Of a DNA stretch of 64,000 bases, positions 18,706-27,300 are shown piece by piece (within the stretch, counting starts at the first letter, position 1; the number at the start of each line of letters is the position of its first letter). Made by a program: the position numbers and the translations under genes. This stretch comes from Nitrospirota bacterium (GTDB taxonomy: Bacteria; Nitrospirota; Nitrospiria; 2-01-FULL-66-17). The notes under the pieces were generated by a model, which was not told the DNA's origin, searched no databases, and saw only the letters and a list, made by a program, of their open reading frames with translations. Location: assembly GCA_040757335.1 (NCBI GenBank), contig JBFLXB010000001.1, positions 62,001-126,000 of the forward strand, read 5' to 3'.

Positions 18706-19221
18706 TTATCGCTTCGCGCTCTTGGCTTTCCGATATTCCCACGGCGGGGTCGGATCGTCGTCGGCCCAGAGACCGCGTTTGGTGCGACGGGCGTTCTGCT
18801 CCAGTTGCGCGAGTTGTTTGTTCTTGGACGTTTTCCACGCGAGGCCGGCTGCGACCAATTCGCGGTTCAATGAGCGGCCGTCCGGGAGCAGGACCACGCC
18901 CAGCCGGCGGCCGTGGTCGTCCGAGCCTTGGACCCTGACCGTGACCATCTGCCCGGATGCGAGGCGCGAGGTGAAGTTTTTGGCGCGGTGGCCGAACGAT
19001 TGCCGCAGCTCGGGGCAATCGATCCCGGCGAGCCGCACCTTTTCCGCATGGCCGCGCCGGACCACTGAAATGGTGTCGCCGTCGTGTATCTTGACCACGA
19101 CCCCGGCAAAGGTGAATGACTTGGCAAAGCCCGGAGCAGGGAGCAGGACTGCCAAGGTCACGGCGAAGACGGAAACCCAGACTGAACGGTAAAGCGAGGT
19201 GAGGCGGCGCATTCGGGGCAT
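18706..19221 (-). CDS. Exported thermonuclease-family (SNase) protein
   Basis: This encodes 171 residues. An N-terminal signal sequence (RSVWVSVFAVTLAVLLPAPGFAKS) ends near residue 34. The staphylococcal-nuclease fold follows, with VVKIHDGDTISVV, VRLAGIDCPE and a DDHGRRLGVV segment, plus LNRELVAAGLAW. The catalytic Asp/Arg/Glu/Arg framework of SNase is therefore largely present. The family cleaves DNA and RNA in a Ca-dependent way; some homologues are structural. It is predicted to be periplasmic or secreted. The tail DDDPTPPWEYRKAKSAKR is the usual WADDxPxPPWEWR-type ending. Confidence 0.82.
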   Translation of the reverse strand: MPRMRRLTSLYRSVWVSVFAVTLAVLLPAPGFAKSFTFAGVVVKIHDGDTISVVRRGHAEKVRLAGIDCPELRQSFGHRAKNFTSRLASGQMVTVRVQGSDDHGRRLGVVLLPDGRSLNRELVAAGLAWKTSKNKQLAQLEQNARRTKRGLWADDDPTPPWEYRKAKSAKR

Positions 19222-19388
19222 GGGGTTACCCTCCTCCCGACTGGTGTGGCAGGGGAGAGTATAGCGCCTCCTGATTTACTGGAAACTGGCTCCGGCATTG
19301 GTTTCCAAACGATACTTGACGCCCTGTGATTCCGCGTCGTAGGGTACTCGCACGTTCGTACTCTGCTGCGGTCAGGGAGTCTTTCCGT

Positions 19389-20837
19389 ATGTCGGCGCCG
19401 CTCCGAGATGCCCTGGAACGGGAGATCAAGCTCCGGGTGCAACCGGAGTTCGCGCTGCCGAACTTTCCGGGTCGGCGGCTCCCCCCGCGCGTGTTCACCT
19501 CGACCTACTACGACACCACGGCGTATCGGCTGGCGCAGAGCGGGATCACGCTGCGTTATCGACGGGAGGGACGGACGGGTGCGTGGCAAATCAAACTGCC
19601 CGTAAACGGCGCGCGACGTGAACTGGAATTCCCGGGCGGCCGCAGCGCGCCGCCCGAGTCGCTGACCGCCCTGTTGGTCGCGTACCTTCGCGGGCAGCCG
19701 TTGAAGCCCATTGCCAAGCTGAAAACCCGCCGTGTCGGTCTCCAGGTTATCGGCAGCGAGGGGCCGCTGGCCGAGGCAGCGGTTGACTCGGTCTCGGTGC
19801 TGAATGGACGAAGCACGCTGCGGCGGTTCACCGAAGTGGAGGTCGAGCAGGTCGGAGGGGACGATCAGGACCTCCGGCGAATCGAGAAGACCCTGCGCAA
19901 AGCAGGCGCGGAAAAAGGTGATCAGCGCCCCAAGGTGTTTCAGGTGCTCAACCTGGCGTGGCCAAGTGCTGGTAAACCGGTCCCGGCGCACGCTCCCTCG
20001 GTCGCTCATCTCAAGGCGCTGCTGCAGGACCAGGTCGCCCAGCTCTTGCGACACGACCCGGGAACGCGACTCGGGACGGACCAAGAAGACGTGCATCAGA
20101 TGCGGGTGGCGGCGCGCCGGCTCCGTGCCGTTCTGCGCGCGGCGCGGCCCATGCTGGCTGCGGACTGGGCCGAAACTCTCCGAAGCGAACTGGCTTGGCT
20201 GGGCAACGCCTTGGGGCCGGTCCGGGACCTCGACGTGTTTTTGGGCCACCTCCGCCAGGAATGCGCGAATCTCCCCGCGGCCGAACGTCGGACCTGCTCG
20301 CGATGGCTCGACGCGTTCGCCCAGGAGCGAACCGAGCGGCACCGGGCGCTGCTGGAGGCGCTGAAGAGCGAGCGGTATCTGGCGCTCGTGGCGCAAATCG
20401 AACTGACCGCGGCCTCTCCGGTCGTGACCGACGCCGCGGTCCGACTCTCCGACATTGCCCGCGCGGGATTCGCGCAGTTGTGCCGAGCGATGCGCAGGGG
20501 GAGCCGGCCCCTGAGCGACGACCGGCTCCACCGAATTCGGATCATCGGCAAACGAGCCCGTTACGCCGCGGAACTCGCCGAGGCCACGATCGGGAAATCA
20601 ACGACGCGATATATCCGGCGGCTGCGGCGGCTCCAGGATCTACTGGGCGAGCATCACGACGCGCTCGTGGCGGAACAACGCCTGCGCCAACTGCTCGCGC
20701 ACACGTCGAGACCGCGGGCCGCGTTTGCGCTGGGTCGGTTGATCGAGCGACAGAGCGAGCGGCGACGCGCGATCCGAGTGAAACTCCCGAAGCGTTGGGC
20801 GAAGGTTGAACAGGCCGGTCGCGTGGTCTGGTCATGA
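19389..20837 (+). CDS. CYTH-CHAD domain protein
   Basis: This encodes about 482 residues from ATG 19389, with AGGGAG upstream; a GTG at 19326 is in frame. The N-terminal CYTH domain has the EREIKLRV (ExExK) signature and FTSTYYDTTAYRLAQSG. The C-terminal CHAD domain (about residues 215-470) contains VHQMRVAARRLRAVLRA, LGPVRDLDVFL and LHRIRIIGKRARYAAEL. CYTH domains bind or hydrolyse triphosphates, including inorganic triphosphate. CHAD domains bind polyphosphate through conserved His and basic residues. Together with the nearby ppk2 gene this suggests a local polyphosphate theme, though the genes are not in one operon. Confidence 0.88.
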   Translation: MSAPLRDALEREIKLRVQPEFALPNFPGRRLPPRVFTSTYYDTTAYRLAQSGITLRYRREGRTGAWQIKLPVNGARRELEFPGGRSAPPESLTALLVAYLRGQPLKPIAKLKTRRVGLQVIGSEGPLAEAAVDSVSVLNGRSTLRRFTEVEVEQVGGDDQDLRRIEKTLRKAGAEKGDQRPKVFQVLNLAWPSAGKPVPAHAPSVAHLKALLQDQVAQLLRHDPGTRLGTDQEDVHQMRVAARRLRAVLRAARPMLAADWAETLRSELAWLGNALGPVRDLDVFLGHLRQECANLPAAERRTCSRWLDAFAQERTERHRALLEALKSERYLALVAQIELTAASPVVTDAAVRLSDIARAGFAQLCRAMRRGSRPLSDDRLHRIRIIGKRARYAAELAEATIGKSTTRYIRRLRRLQDLLGEHHDALVAEQRLRQLLAHTSRPRAAFALGRLIERQSERRRAIRVKLPKRWAKVEQAGRVVWS

Positions 20838-20859
20838 TTTCGCGACCGTGAAAACGCGG

Positions 20860-21117
20860 CTAAGCGGCCTTCGGGGTTCTGGACCGCGACCGTCCATTGG
20901 TCGCGCTTTTTGGCCGTGTGGTGGTCCGCTTGCGTCCCCACGCGGCCCGGATTTCGCGCTCGGCTCTGAGCCAGTCGTCCACGTCGCATCCGTGCGAGTG
21001 GCCGCGCATCTCGAACAGTTGGTAGGCGCGCTCGGCGATTTGACGCTGCAGCGTGGGGTCGTTGGAGTGGTGGCGGGTGGCGGCAATGCTGGTCAAGCCT
21101 TTGGTCTCACGCTTCAT
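20860..21117 (-). CDS. DUF2934 small protein
   Basis: This encodes 85 residues. The start at 21117 has GGAGG about 8 bases upstream. The motif RQIAERAYQLFEMRGHSHGCDVDDWLRAEREI is the DUF2934 signature, a short helical domain found in many Proteobacteria and Nitrospirota. The basic tail (RKRTTTRPKSATNGRSRSR, then TPKAA) suggests nucleic-acid contact, but function is unknown. It is convergent with the CYTH-CHAD gene. Confidence 0.75.
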   Translation of the reverse strand: MKRETKGLTSIAATRHHSNDPTLQRQIAERAYQLFEMRGHSHGCDVDDWLRAEREIRAAWGRKRTTTRPKSATNGRSRSRTPKAA

Positions 21118-21413
21118 GAATCGGTCCTCCGTTCCACGGATTGACGATGATCAGCGCTCCGTTTGCCGGCGCCGCGTTGGGAGTAAATGTAGCACGCTTC
21201 GCGCGGATCGCCATCCGGAACGGACCAACCGGGGATGATCTGGGATGGCTTCGTGATCAGACCGAGCGGGCACTGCCTCGAAAGAGGTAAGATGCATCGC
21301 TCCTTTGTCGATCGAAACTGGGACGGGTGCGGGATGGCTCGACGCAGTGAGGTTGCGCCATACTGGCGCCCACAGGAATGACGCCGGGTTGGATTTACGC
21401 AGGAGGACGTGCC

Positions 21414-21578
21414 ATGCCCCTGTACGAGTACGAGTGCCAGGACTGCAAGAAGATCTTCACGGTTGCCCTGAGTCTTCGCGAACACGACCAGGGCAAGCCG
21501 GCCTGCCCCGGCTGCGGATCCAAGAACGTCGGTCAGCTCATCAGCCCGTTTATCGCCAAGACGGCCAGTAAGACGTAG
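21414..21578 (+). CDS. FmdB-family zinc-ribbon protein
   Basis: This encodes 54 residues. ATG 21414 is preceded by AGGAGG at the right distance. MPLYEYECQDCKKIFTVALS followed by CPGCGSKNV gives two CxxC knuckles of a single zinc ribbon, the typical FmdB/regulatory zinc-finger family layout. These small cytoplasmic proteins are common and of unclear function. The stop lies nine bases before the -35 box of the hydrogenase promoter. Confidence 0.8.
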   Translation: MPLYEYECQDCKKIFTVALSLREHDQGKPACPGCGSKNVGQLISPFIAKTASKT

Positions 21579-21587
21579 CAGACGGGC

Positions 21588-21617
21588 TTGACAGCGGGCC
21601 GTGTCGGCGCCTATAAG
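21588..21617 (+). promoter_or_regulatory. Sigma70-like promoter of the hydrogenase operon
   Basis: A perfect TTGACA (21588-21593) and TATAAG (21612-21617) are separated by 18 bases. The transcription start would lie near 21624, giving a leader of about 110 bases to the ATG of hydB. It is the best promoter match seen in the window. Confidence 0.65.
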
Positions 21618-21734
21618 GCGTGGTCCCGTCGGGACGACCTGAGCGCGATCGGCATGGAGGCCAGTGATTCACCCGCGCATCCGGACCGCGATGCCCCGCA
21701 CCGCCCGGCCCCTGCGACCGGATCCAGGAGAGCG

Positions 21735-22844
21735 ATGAGCTGGGTGATCGACCGATCTGGCGTTGACGCGTTGTGCCGGGTGCTGACCGCACGCGGCTAC
21801 GCCCTGGTGGGGCCCACGGTCCGAGACGGCGCCATCGTATATGACCGCATCACCTCCTCGGCCGACCTGCCGGTTGGTTGGACCGACGAGCAAGCCGGCG
21901 GCGCGTACCGCCTCAAACCCCGCAACGACCGCGCGTTGTTCGGGTACGCGGTCGGCCCCCATTCCTGGAAAAAGTACCTGTTGCCCCCTCGCCTGACCTT
22001 GTGGCGCGCCGAACGCGAAGCGGACGGGTTCGTGGTCCTGGAGGAATCGCATGATCCGCCTCGGCTCGCGTTGATCGGCGCGCGATCGTGCGAGCTGCGC
22101 GCCCTCGCCATCCAGGACCGCGTGTTGTTGGAGGACGCGTGTGTCGATCCCTACTATCGGACGCAGCGCGATCGGCTGTTCGTGCTCGCGGTCAACTGCG
22201 GTCAGGCCGGGGGTACGTGTTTTTGCGCGTCGATGGACGCGGGTCCGCGCGCGTCCTCCGGGTACGATCTCGCCTTGACCGAGGTCGTTGCAGGCGAACG
22301 CCACTATTTCGTCGCCGACGCGGGCACCCCCGCGGGCCATGAGGTTCTCAACGCCGTGCCGCATGCCACTGCGACGCCGGACGAGATTGGGATGGCGGAC
22401 GCGGTCATCGCCCGAACCGCGGAGTCCATGGGGCGCAGCCTGGACACCACGGACATCAAACGACTCCTGTACGACAACCTGGATCACCCCCGCTGGGACC
22501 AGGTGGCCCAGCGATGCCTGGCCTGCGGCAACTGCACCATGGTGTGCCCCACTTGTTTTTGCACCACGGTGGAGCAGGTGACGAAGCTCGCGGGCGCGAA
22601 GGCCGAGCAGGTGCGGACGTGGGACTCCTGTTTTACTCTCGACTTCTCGTACGTCCACGGCCCCGGGAGCCTGCGCTCGACGCACAAATCGCGCTACCGG
22701 CAATGGATGACGCACAAGCTCGCGACGTGGATCGACCAGTTCGGCACCTCCGGGTGCGTGGGGTGCGGCCGCTGCATCACGTGGTGCCCGGTCGGGATCG
22801 ACATCACGGAGGAGACGGCCGCGATTCGGGGGGGCACTCGTTGA
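21735..22844 (+). CDS. hydB: [NiFe] hydrogenase group 3b, beta (iron-sulfur) subunit
   Basis: This encodes 369 residues from ATG 21735, with AGGAG just upstream; longer in-frame extensions would overlap the promoter. An N-terminal domain is followed by two [4Fe-4S] motifs. One is CLACGNCTMVCPTCFC (about residue 262), the other CVGCGRCITWCPVGID (about 342). This matches the 4Fe-4S subunit of sulfhydrogenase/NADP-reducing hydrogenases (HydB/HyhB), which wires electrons between the flavin subunit and the hydrogenase core. It is cytosolic. It is the first gene of hydBGDA and its TGA overlaps the TTG start of hydG. Confidence 0.88.
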   Translation: MSWVIDRSGVDALCRVLTARGYALVGPTVRDGAIVYDRITSSADLPVGWTDEQAGGAYRLKPRNDRALFGYAVGPHSWKKYLLPPRLTLWRAEREADGFVVLEESHDPPRLALIGARSCELRALAIQDRVLLEDACVDPYYRTQRDRLFVLAVNCGQAGGTCFCASMDAGPRASSGYDLALTEVVAGERHYFVADAGTPAGHEVLNAVPHATATPDEIGMADAVIARTAESMGRSLDTTDIKRLLYDNLDHPRWDQVAQRCLACGNCTMVCPTCFCTTVEQVTKLAGAKAEQVRTWDSCFTLDFSYVHGPGSLRSTHKSRYRQWMTHKLATWIDQFGTSGCVGCGRCITWCPVGIDITEETAAIRGGTR

Positions 22845-23662
22845 TTCCCTGTCCCGCCGAGATCGTGGAGAAGCGCTCCGAGACCAGGGGGATCTACACG
22901 TTCCGCCTCCGCGTGAAAGACGAAGGCAAACGGGCCGCGTTCCGCTTTCGTCCGGGCCAGTTCAACATGGTGTACGCGTTCGGAGTTGGCGAGGTGCCGA
23001 TCTCGATCGCGTCGGACCCGGACGACCTGGACGGACTCGATCACACCGTTCGCATCGTGGGCAACGTGACCGGTGTGCTCGAGCGGCTGAAGGTGGGGAA
23101 CGTCGTGGGGCTGAGAGGGCCCTATGGGAGCTGGTGGCCGCTCGAAGAGTCACGGGGTCGCGACGTGATCGTGATCACGGGCGGCCTCGGCTGCGCGCCG
23201 GTGGTCTCGGTGATCAGCTACGTGGTCAGACGCCGCGGATCGTTCGGCGCACTCAAGATCCTGCACGGGATCAAGGCGCCGACGGATTTGGTCTACCGCC
23301 GGCAGTTCCAGGCGTGGGCCAAGCACCCCAACACCGAGGTGCACCTGACCACGGATCAGCCCGACCGGAGGTGGCGCCACCACACCGGCGTGGTCACCAC
23401 GCTGCTGGGCCGGGTGACCCTCGACCCCGCCAACAGCGTGGCGATGATGTGCGGGCCCGAGGGGATGATGCGGGCCGCGGCCCGAGAGCTCCTTGAACGG
23501 GGCGTCCCGACGGAGAGCCTCTACGTCTCGATCGAGCGCAACATGAAATGCGCGGTGGGGTTGTGCGGCCACTGCCAGCTTGGCTCCGAGTACGTGTGTA
23601 AGACCGGGCCGGTTTTCCGATTCGATCGTATCCGCCATTGGTTCGAGCACCCGGGAGTATAG
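22841..23662 (+). CDS. hydG: [NiFe] hydrogenase group 3b, gamma (FAD/NAD(P)-binding) subunit
   Basis: This encodes 273 residues. The only sensible start is TTG 22841, overlapping the hydB stop. A ferredoxin-NADP reductase-like fold is visible: FAD segment FRPGQFNMVYAFGVGEVPIS, nucleotide segment VIVITGGLGCAPVVSVISY, then MMCGPEGMM. A C-terminal [2Fe-2S] motif of dihydroorotate-dehydrogenase-K type follows (CAVGLCGHCQLGSEYVC). It transfers electrons to or from NAD(P). The stop TAG directly precedes a palindromic repeat. Confidence 0.88.
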   Translation: MIPCPAEIVEKRSETRGIYTFRLRVKDEGKRAAFRFRPGQFNMVYAFGVGEVPISIASDPDDLDGLDHTVRIVGNVTGVLERLKVGNVVGLRGPYGSWWPLEESRGRDVIVITGGLGCAPVVSVISYVVRRRGSFGALKILHGIKAPTDLVYRRQFQAWAKHPNTEVHLTTDQPDRRWRHHTGVVTTLLGRVTLDPANSVAMMCGPEGMMRAAARELLERGVPTESLYVSIERNMKCAVGLCGHCQLGSEYVCKTGPVFRFDRIRHWFEHPGV

Positions 23663-23788
23663 AAGCCTGTCCATGACGGGTCATCTGCGTCGTTGTCGCT
23701 GCGCTTCCGGTCCTCACGTACGACTCCAGTACGCTGCGGTCCGGTTCTCGCTCCGCCTTGCATCTGACGCCGTCCTGAACAAGGCTCC
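23663..23788. repeat. Palindromic dispersed element, copy A
   Basis: Starts AAGCCTGTCC immediately after the TAG of hydG and ends AACAAGGCTCC. The ends are imperfect inverted repeats (GAGCCTGTCC and GACAGGCTC-like), and the core has CACGTACGACTCCAGTACG. It is closely related to copies at 24675, 48111 and 56564. It separates hydG from hydD. Confidence 0.8.
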
Positions 23789-23805
23789 GATTCCGTAGGA
23801 ATCGG
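23787..23805. terminator. Perfect hairpin following repeat copy A
   Basis: CCGATTCC-GTA-GGAATCGG forms an 8-bp perfect stem with a 3-base loop. It starts in the last bases of the repeat. There is no T-run behind it, so it may be a processing or attenuation structure rather than a classical terminator. Confidence 0.4.
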
Positions 23806-23846
23806 GTCGTCGGACTCAATGAACGATGTCGCGTTCTGGAGATCGG

Positions 23847-24674
23847 ATGGGGATGCAGGGGCGTGTCACGGTGAAGCGACTCAATGGCGCTGCGGCAGGG
23901 CGGGCACGGCGTCGGCCCAAGCTGGCGGTGTGGAAGTTCGCGTCGTGCGACGGGTGCCAGTTGACGTTGCTCAACTGCGAAGACGATCTGCTGGCCATTG
24001 CCGATGCCATCCGGATCGCGGATTTTCGTGAGGCCTCGCGAGCAGTGCTGAAAGGACCTTACGACCTGTCGCTGGTGGAGGGTTCGATCACGACTCCGGC
24101 CGACGCCGACCGTATTCAACGGATCAGGGCCGCGTCGAAGACCCTGGTGACCATCGGCGCGTGCGCGACCGCCGGGGGAATCCAGGCGCTGCGCAACGCG
24201 AAGGACGTCAAGGAGTTCGTCTCGCTCGTCTACGCCGCGCCCGAATACATCGAGACGCTGGCGCTCTCGACCGCGATCGGCGATCACGTGCGCGTCGACT
24301 TCGAGCTGCGCGGTTGTCCGATCGACGGCGCGCAGCTCCGCGAGGTGATCCGCGCCTTCCTGCAGGGACGGCGGCCGCAGACACCCGCGTCGAGTGTGTG
24401 TCTGGAATGTAAACGCGCGGGAACCGTGTGCGTGATGGTCGCACACGGGGCGCCCTGCCTGGGCCCGGTCACGCACGCCGGCTGCGGCGCGCTCTGCCCC
24501 AAGTACGCGCGCGGCTGTTACGCCTGCTTCGGTCCCATGGAAACCCCGAACACCGCGTCGCTCACCGCGTGGCTCGCCGCGACCGGAGTTCCGGATCAGG
24601 ACCTCGGGCGGTTGTTCGCCACCTTCAACGCCGATGCGCCGGCGTTTCGAAGGGAGGCCGCGCGGCATGGCTAG
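23847..24674 (+). CDS. hydD: [NiFe] hydrogenase group 3b, delta (small) subunit
   Basis: This encodes about 275 residues. ATG 23847 has GGAG five bases upstream; ATG 23826 is also in frame. The proximal-cluster motif [17 protein letters not shown] begins near residue 31. Later cysteines follow in [43 protein letters not shown] and CYACFGPME. These give the three [4Fe-4S] clusters of a group 3b small subunit. There is no twin-arginine signal, so the enzyme is cytoplasmic. A second palindromic repeat begins directly after its TAG. Confidence 0.88.
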   Translation: MGMQGRVTVKRLNGAAAGRARRRPKLAVWKFASCDGCQLTLLNCEDDLLAIADAIRIADFREASRAVLKGPYDLSLVEGSITTPADADRIQRIRAASKTLVTIGACATAGGIQALRNAKDVKEFVSLVYAAPEYIETLALSTAIGDHVRVDFELRGCPIDGAQLREVIRAFLQGRRPQTPASSVCLECKRAGTVCVMVAHGAPCLGPVTHAGCGALCPKYARGCYACFGPMETPNTASLTAWLAATGVPDQDLGRLFATFNADAPAFRREAARHG

Positions 24675-24800
24675 GAGCCTGTCCACGAAAGGCCATCTGC
24701 GGCGTTGTCGGTCGGCCTTGCGTGCTCACGTACAACCCAGTACGCTCCGCGCGCAAGGTCCTCCCTCCGCCTTGCATCTGGCCTTCCCTGAACAGGCTCC
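24675..24800. repeat. Palindromic dispersed element, copy B
   Basis: GAGCCTGTCC starts right after the hydD TAG (24672-24674), and AACAGGCTCC ends two bases before the ATG of the large-subunit gene. The same core (CACGTACAACCCAGTACGC) and inverted ends occur as in the other three copies. It therefore fills the whole hydD-hydA spacer. Confidence 0.8.
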
Positions 24801-24802
24801 CG

Positions 24803-26110
24803 ATGGGGTCACTCGGACAAGTGGCTAGGCGGACGATCAAGGTGGACGCGCTCGCGCGCGTGGAGGGAGAGGGCGGCCTCGAGGTGACGGTCAAGGACGG
24901 CGCCGTCACCGACGTCAAGCTCGACATCTTCGAGCCGCCGCGGTTCTTCGAAGCGTTGCTGCGCGGGCGCCGGTTCGACGAAGCGGCGGACATCACCTCG
25001 CGCATCTGCGGGATTTGCCCGATCGCGTATCAGATGAGCGCGATCCATGCGATGGAGGACGCGTGCGGGGTTCGGGTGGACGGGCAACTCCGCGCGCTGC
25101 GGCGCCTGATCTACTGCGGGGAGTGGATCGAGAGCCACGCCCTGCACGTATTCATGCTCCACGCGCCGGACTTCCTCGGCTACGCGAGCGGGATCGAGAT
25201 GGCCAAGGACCATCCCGCCCTCGTCGAGCGCGGTCTGAAGCTCAAAAAGGTCGGAAACGAGGTGATCGCGTTGTTGGGCGGGCGTTCCGTGCACCCGATC
25301 AACGCCAAGTTGGGCGGGTTCTACCGGCTGCCCACCCGGGCGGAGCTGTCCGCGTTGGCGGAGCCGCTGCAATGGGCGCGCGACGCCGCGTTGGAGACCG
25401 TGCACTGGACCGCGACATTACCCATCCCGGACTTCGAGCAGGACTACGAGTTCGTGGCGTTGCGCCACGAGGATGAGTACCCGTTCAACGAAGGGCGGCT
25501 CGTCTCCAACCACGGCCTCGATATTGCAGTTCGCGACTACGACCACCACTTCGAAGAAACGCAGGTCGCCCACTCCAACGCGCTGCATTCGGCGATCCGG
25601 GGGCGAGGCGCCTACCTGGTGGGGCCGCTGGCGCGCTACGGCCTGAACTTCGACAAGCTCTCGCCCATTGCGCAGGACGCGGCGCGACGCGCGGGCCTGG
25701 GATTGGTGTGTCGCAATCCGTTCCAGAGCATTGTCGTGCGCAGCGTGGAAATCCTCTACGCGTGCGACGAAGCGCTGCGGATCATCGAGCAGTATCAGGC
25801 GCCCGAGCGGGCGGCGGTGGAGGTGCGTCCGGCCGCCGGCGTGGGCTACGGTTGCACCGAAGCTCCGCGCGGGATGCTCTACCATCGGTACCGCATCGAC
25901 GACCAGGGGGTAATCCTCGACGCGAAGATCGTGCCGCCCACGTCGCAGAATCAGCGGATGATCGAGCAGGACCTTCGCGACCTGGTGCCGCGGCATCTGG
26001 ATTTGCCCAAGGACCAGTTGACGTGGCGTTGCGAACAAGCGGTCCGCAACTACGACCCGTGCATCTCGTGCGCCACGCATTTCTTGACGGTGAAAATAGG
26101 TCAAGCCTGA
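24803..26110 (+). CDS. hydA: [NiFe] hydrogenase group 3b, alpha (large, catalytic) subunit
   Basis: This encodes about 435 residues from ATG 24803; GTG 24821 is an alternative that would begin at [18 protein letters not shown]. The N-terminal nickel motif is [10 protein letters not shown] (about residue 71). The C-terminal motif is DPCISCATH, followed by the nine-residue tail FLTVKIGQA, which the maturation protease should remove after His. The four Ni-binding cysteines are present. The enzyme would reversibly couple H2 to NAD(P)H, and P. furiosus-type homologues also reduce sulfur. The start codon abuts repeat copy B and lacks a good ribosome binding site. Confidence 0.9.
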   Translation: MGSLGQVARRTIKVDALARVEGEGGLEVTVKDGAVTDVKLDIFEPPRFFEALLRGRRFDEAADITSRICGICPIAYQMSAIHAMEDACGVRVDGQLRALRRLIYCGEWIESHALHVFMLHAPDFLGYASGIEMAKDHPALVERGLKLKKVGNEVIALLGGRSVHPINAKLGGFYRLPTRAELSALAEPLQWARDAALETVHWTATLPIPDFEQDYEFVALRHEDEYPFNEGRLVSNHGLDIAVRDYDHHFEETQVAHSNALHSAIRGRGAYLVGPLARYGLNFDKLSPIAQDAARRAGLGLVCRNPFQSIVVRSVEILYACDEALRIIEQYQAPERAAVEVRPAAGVGYGCTEAPRGMLYHRYRIDDQGVILDAKIVPPTSQNQRMIEQDLRDLVPRHLDLPKDQLTWRCEQAVRNYDPCISCATHFLTVKIGQA

Positions 26111-26249
26111 GACTCGGGCCCAAAGTCGTACGGCAATTTCGCCCCTTTTGGGGGAGTGACAGAAGGGGGCCTGCTCTGCGAGAGTGCCAGGGTCCCCAAT
26201 CACCCGGGGAGACGAAGTCCGTCGGTTCGGCCACACAAAGGAGGTCGAT

Positions 26250-26846
26250 ATGAGAAGGCAATTCGTCCAATCAACATATTGGAGCTTGGCTGTGGCGTTT
26301 GTGCTGAGCGTTGGTGGGTCCGGCGCAGCGTGGGCCGCTGACCAGGATCAAACGCGTGACCAGGATCGTGACCTCTTGCAGTTGCGGGATCAAATCCACA
26401 AGGACACGAACCTGTCCCAGCAAGAGTTGGACGCGCTGGACCCCGAACTGAAGCAGTACCTCCAGCAGAAGGGCGGAGGGGAGCAGGTGCGCGCCACGAT
26501 TCGCACGGCCCTGCAGAACAACTGCAAAGCGGAGTGCCTCAGGGAGACGGTCCGGAGCATGAACCGGGCGATGAGCCAGGGCGTGACTGACAAGGAAGCC
26601 CGCAACATGGTCGAGAGCGCAGTGCGCGAGCAAGCCCGCGAACGCGATCAAAAGCGCCTGGCTGTGAGCGATCAGGAGCTGGGGAATCAGGTACGTACCC
26701 GCGTGGAGAACCAGTTGACGGCGATGGAGCAGCAGAAGACCCGGGAACGCGAGCAAGCTGAGAAACGGGAGATGGAGCGAGGTCTGGGATCGCCTGCGCC
26801 CGGTGGTGGGCCTGGACCCGGCGGGAGTGGGAAGGGTGGAAACTAA
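26250..26846 (+). CDS. Exported Gln/Glu/Arg-rich helical protein
   Basis: This encodes 198 residues. ATG 26250 has AAGGAGG upstream. A signal peptide ends near AAWAAD (about residue 31). The mature part is charged and helical, with heptad-like Gln/Arg/Glu stretches (DQDQTRDQDRDLLQLRDQI, VREQARERDQKRLAVSDQEL). Two cysteines occur close together (NNCKAECLRETV), and the tail is Gly/Pro-rich (SPAPGGGPGPGGSGKGGN). The family was not recognised. It is probably periplasmic and may form a coiled coil. A second smaller protein of the same style follows, which suggests a shared function. Confidence 0.65.
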   Translation: MRRQFVQSTYWSLAVAFVLSVGGSGAAWAADQDQTRDQDRDLLQLRDQIHKDTNLSQQELDALDPELKQYLQQKGGGEQVRATIRTALQNNCKAECLRETVRSMNRAMSQGVTDKEARNMVESAVREQARERDQKRLAVSDQELGNQVRTRVENQLTAMEQQKTREREQAEKREMERGLGSPAPGGGPGPGGSGKGGN

Positions 26847-26931
26847 CGGCGATCATGGCGCTGCTGAAGGTGGCGGGCCATCAGTCGGCCTCTCCGTGCA
26901 ACGCACACTCTACTAAAAAGGAGGCAAAAAG

Positions 26932-27291
26932 ATGAAACGAAGATTCTGGGGCGCGGCCGCAGCCGCAAGCGTGCTTCTCTTATCGGTCGGCTTCGTTGCG
27001 GCCGCTGATCAGGAGAAAAGCCAACAACAGATTGCGACGGAAACGCAAGGACAGGAGCAGATCTACGGCAGCCAATTGATGACGGAGCAGGAGCGCGCTG
27101 AATATCAGGCGAAGATGCGCGCCGCGAAGACTGCCGAGGAGAGAGAACAGATCCGAAAACAACACCACGAGCAGATGGAGGTACGCGCCAAGGAACGCGG
27201 AGTGACACTCCCTGACGAACCGCCGATGACGGGGGGCGGAATGGGGATGGGGCCCGGAATGGGGATGGGGCCTGGCGGCGGGAAGCCATAA
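26932..27291 (+). CDS. Small exported Gln/Glu-rich protein with Gly-Met tail
   Basis: This encodes 119 residues. A strong AAAGGAGG lies upstream of ATG 26932. A signal peptide ends near VAAADQ (about residue 25). The mature part is helical and acidic or basic (EQERAEYQAKMRAAKTAEER, then EQIRKQHHEQMEV), and the tail repeats GMGMGPGM. Met- and His-containing flexible tails can bind copper or silver, but this is inference. Similar small proteins are often annotated only as hypothetical. The beta-barrel gene follows after nine bases and is probably in the same transcript. Confidence 0.62.
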   Translation: MKRRFWGAAAAASVLLLSVGFVAAADQEKSQQQIATETQGQEQIYGSQLMTEQERAEYQAKMRAAKTAEEREQIRKQHHEQMEVRAKERGVTLPDEPPMTGGGMGMGPGMGMGPGGGKP

Positions 27292-27300
27292 CGCTCTTAC

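Noticed and set aside
24428-24802. An extension of the large hydrogenase subunit upstream into the small-subunit gene
   Set aside because: It would translate the palindromic repeat and overlap hydD; the family N-terminus begins near [16 protein letters not shown].
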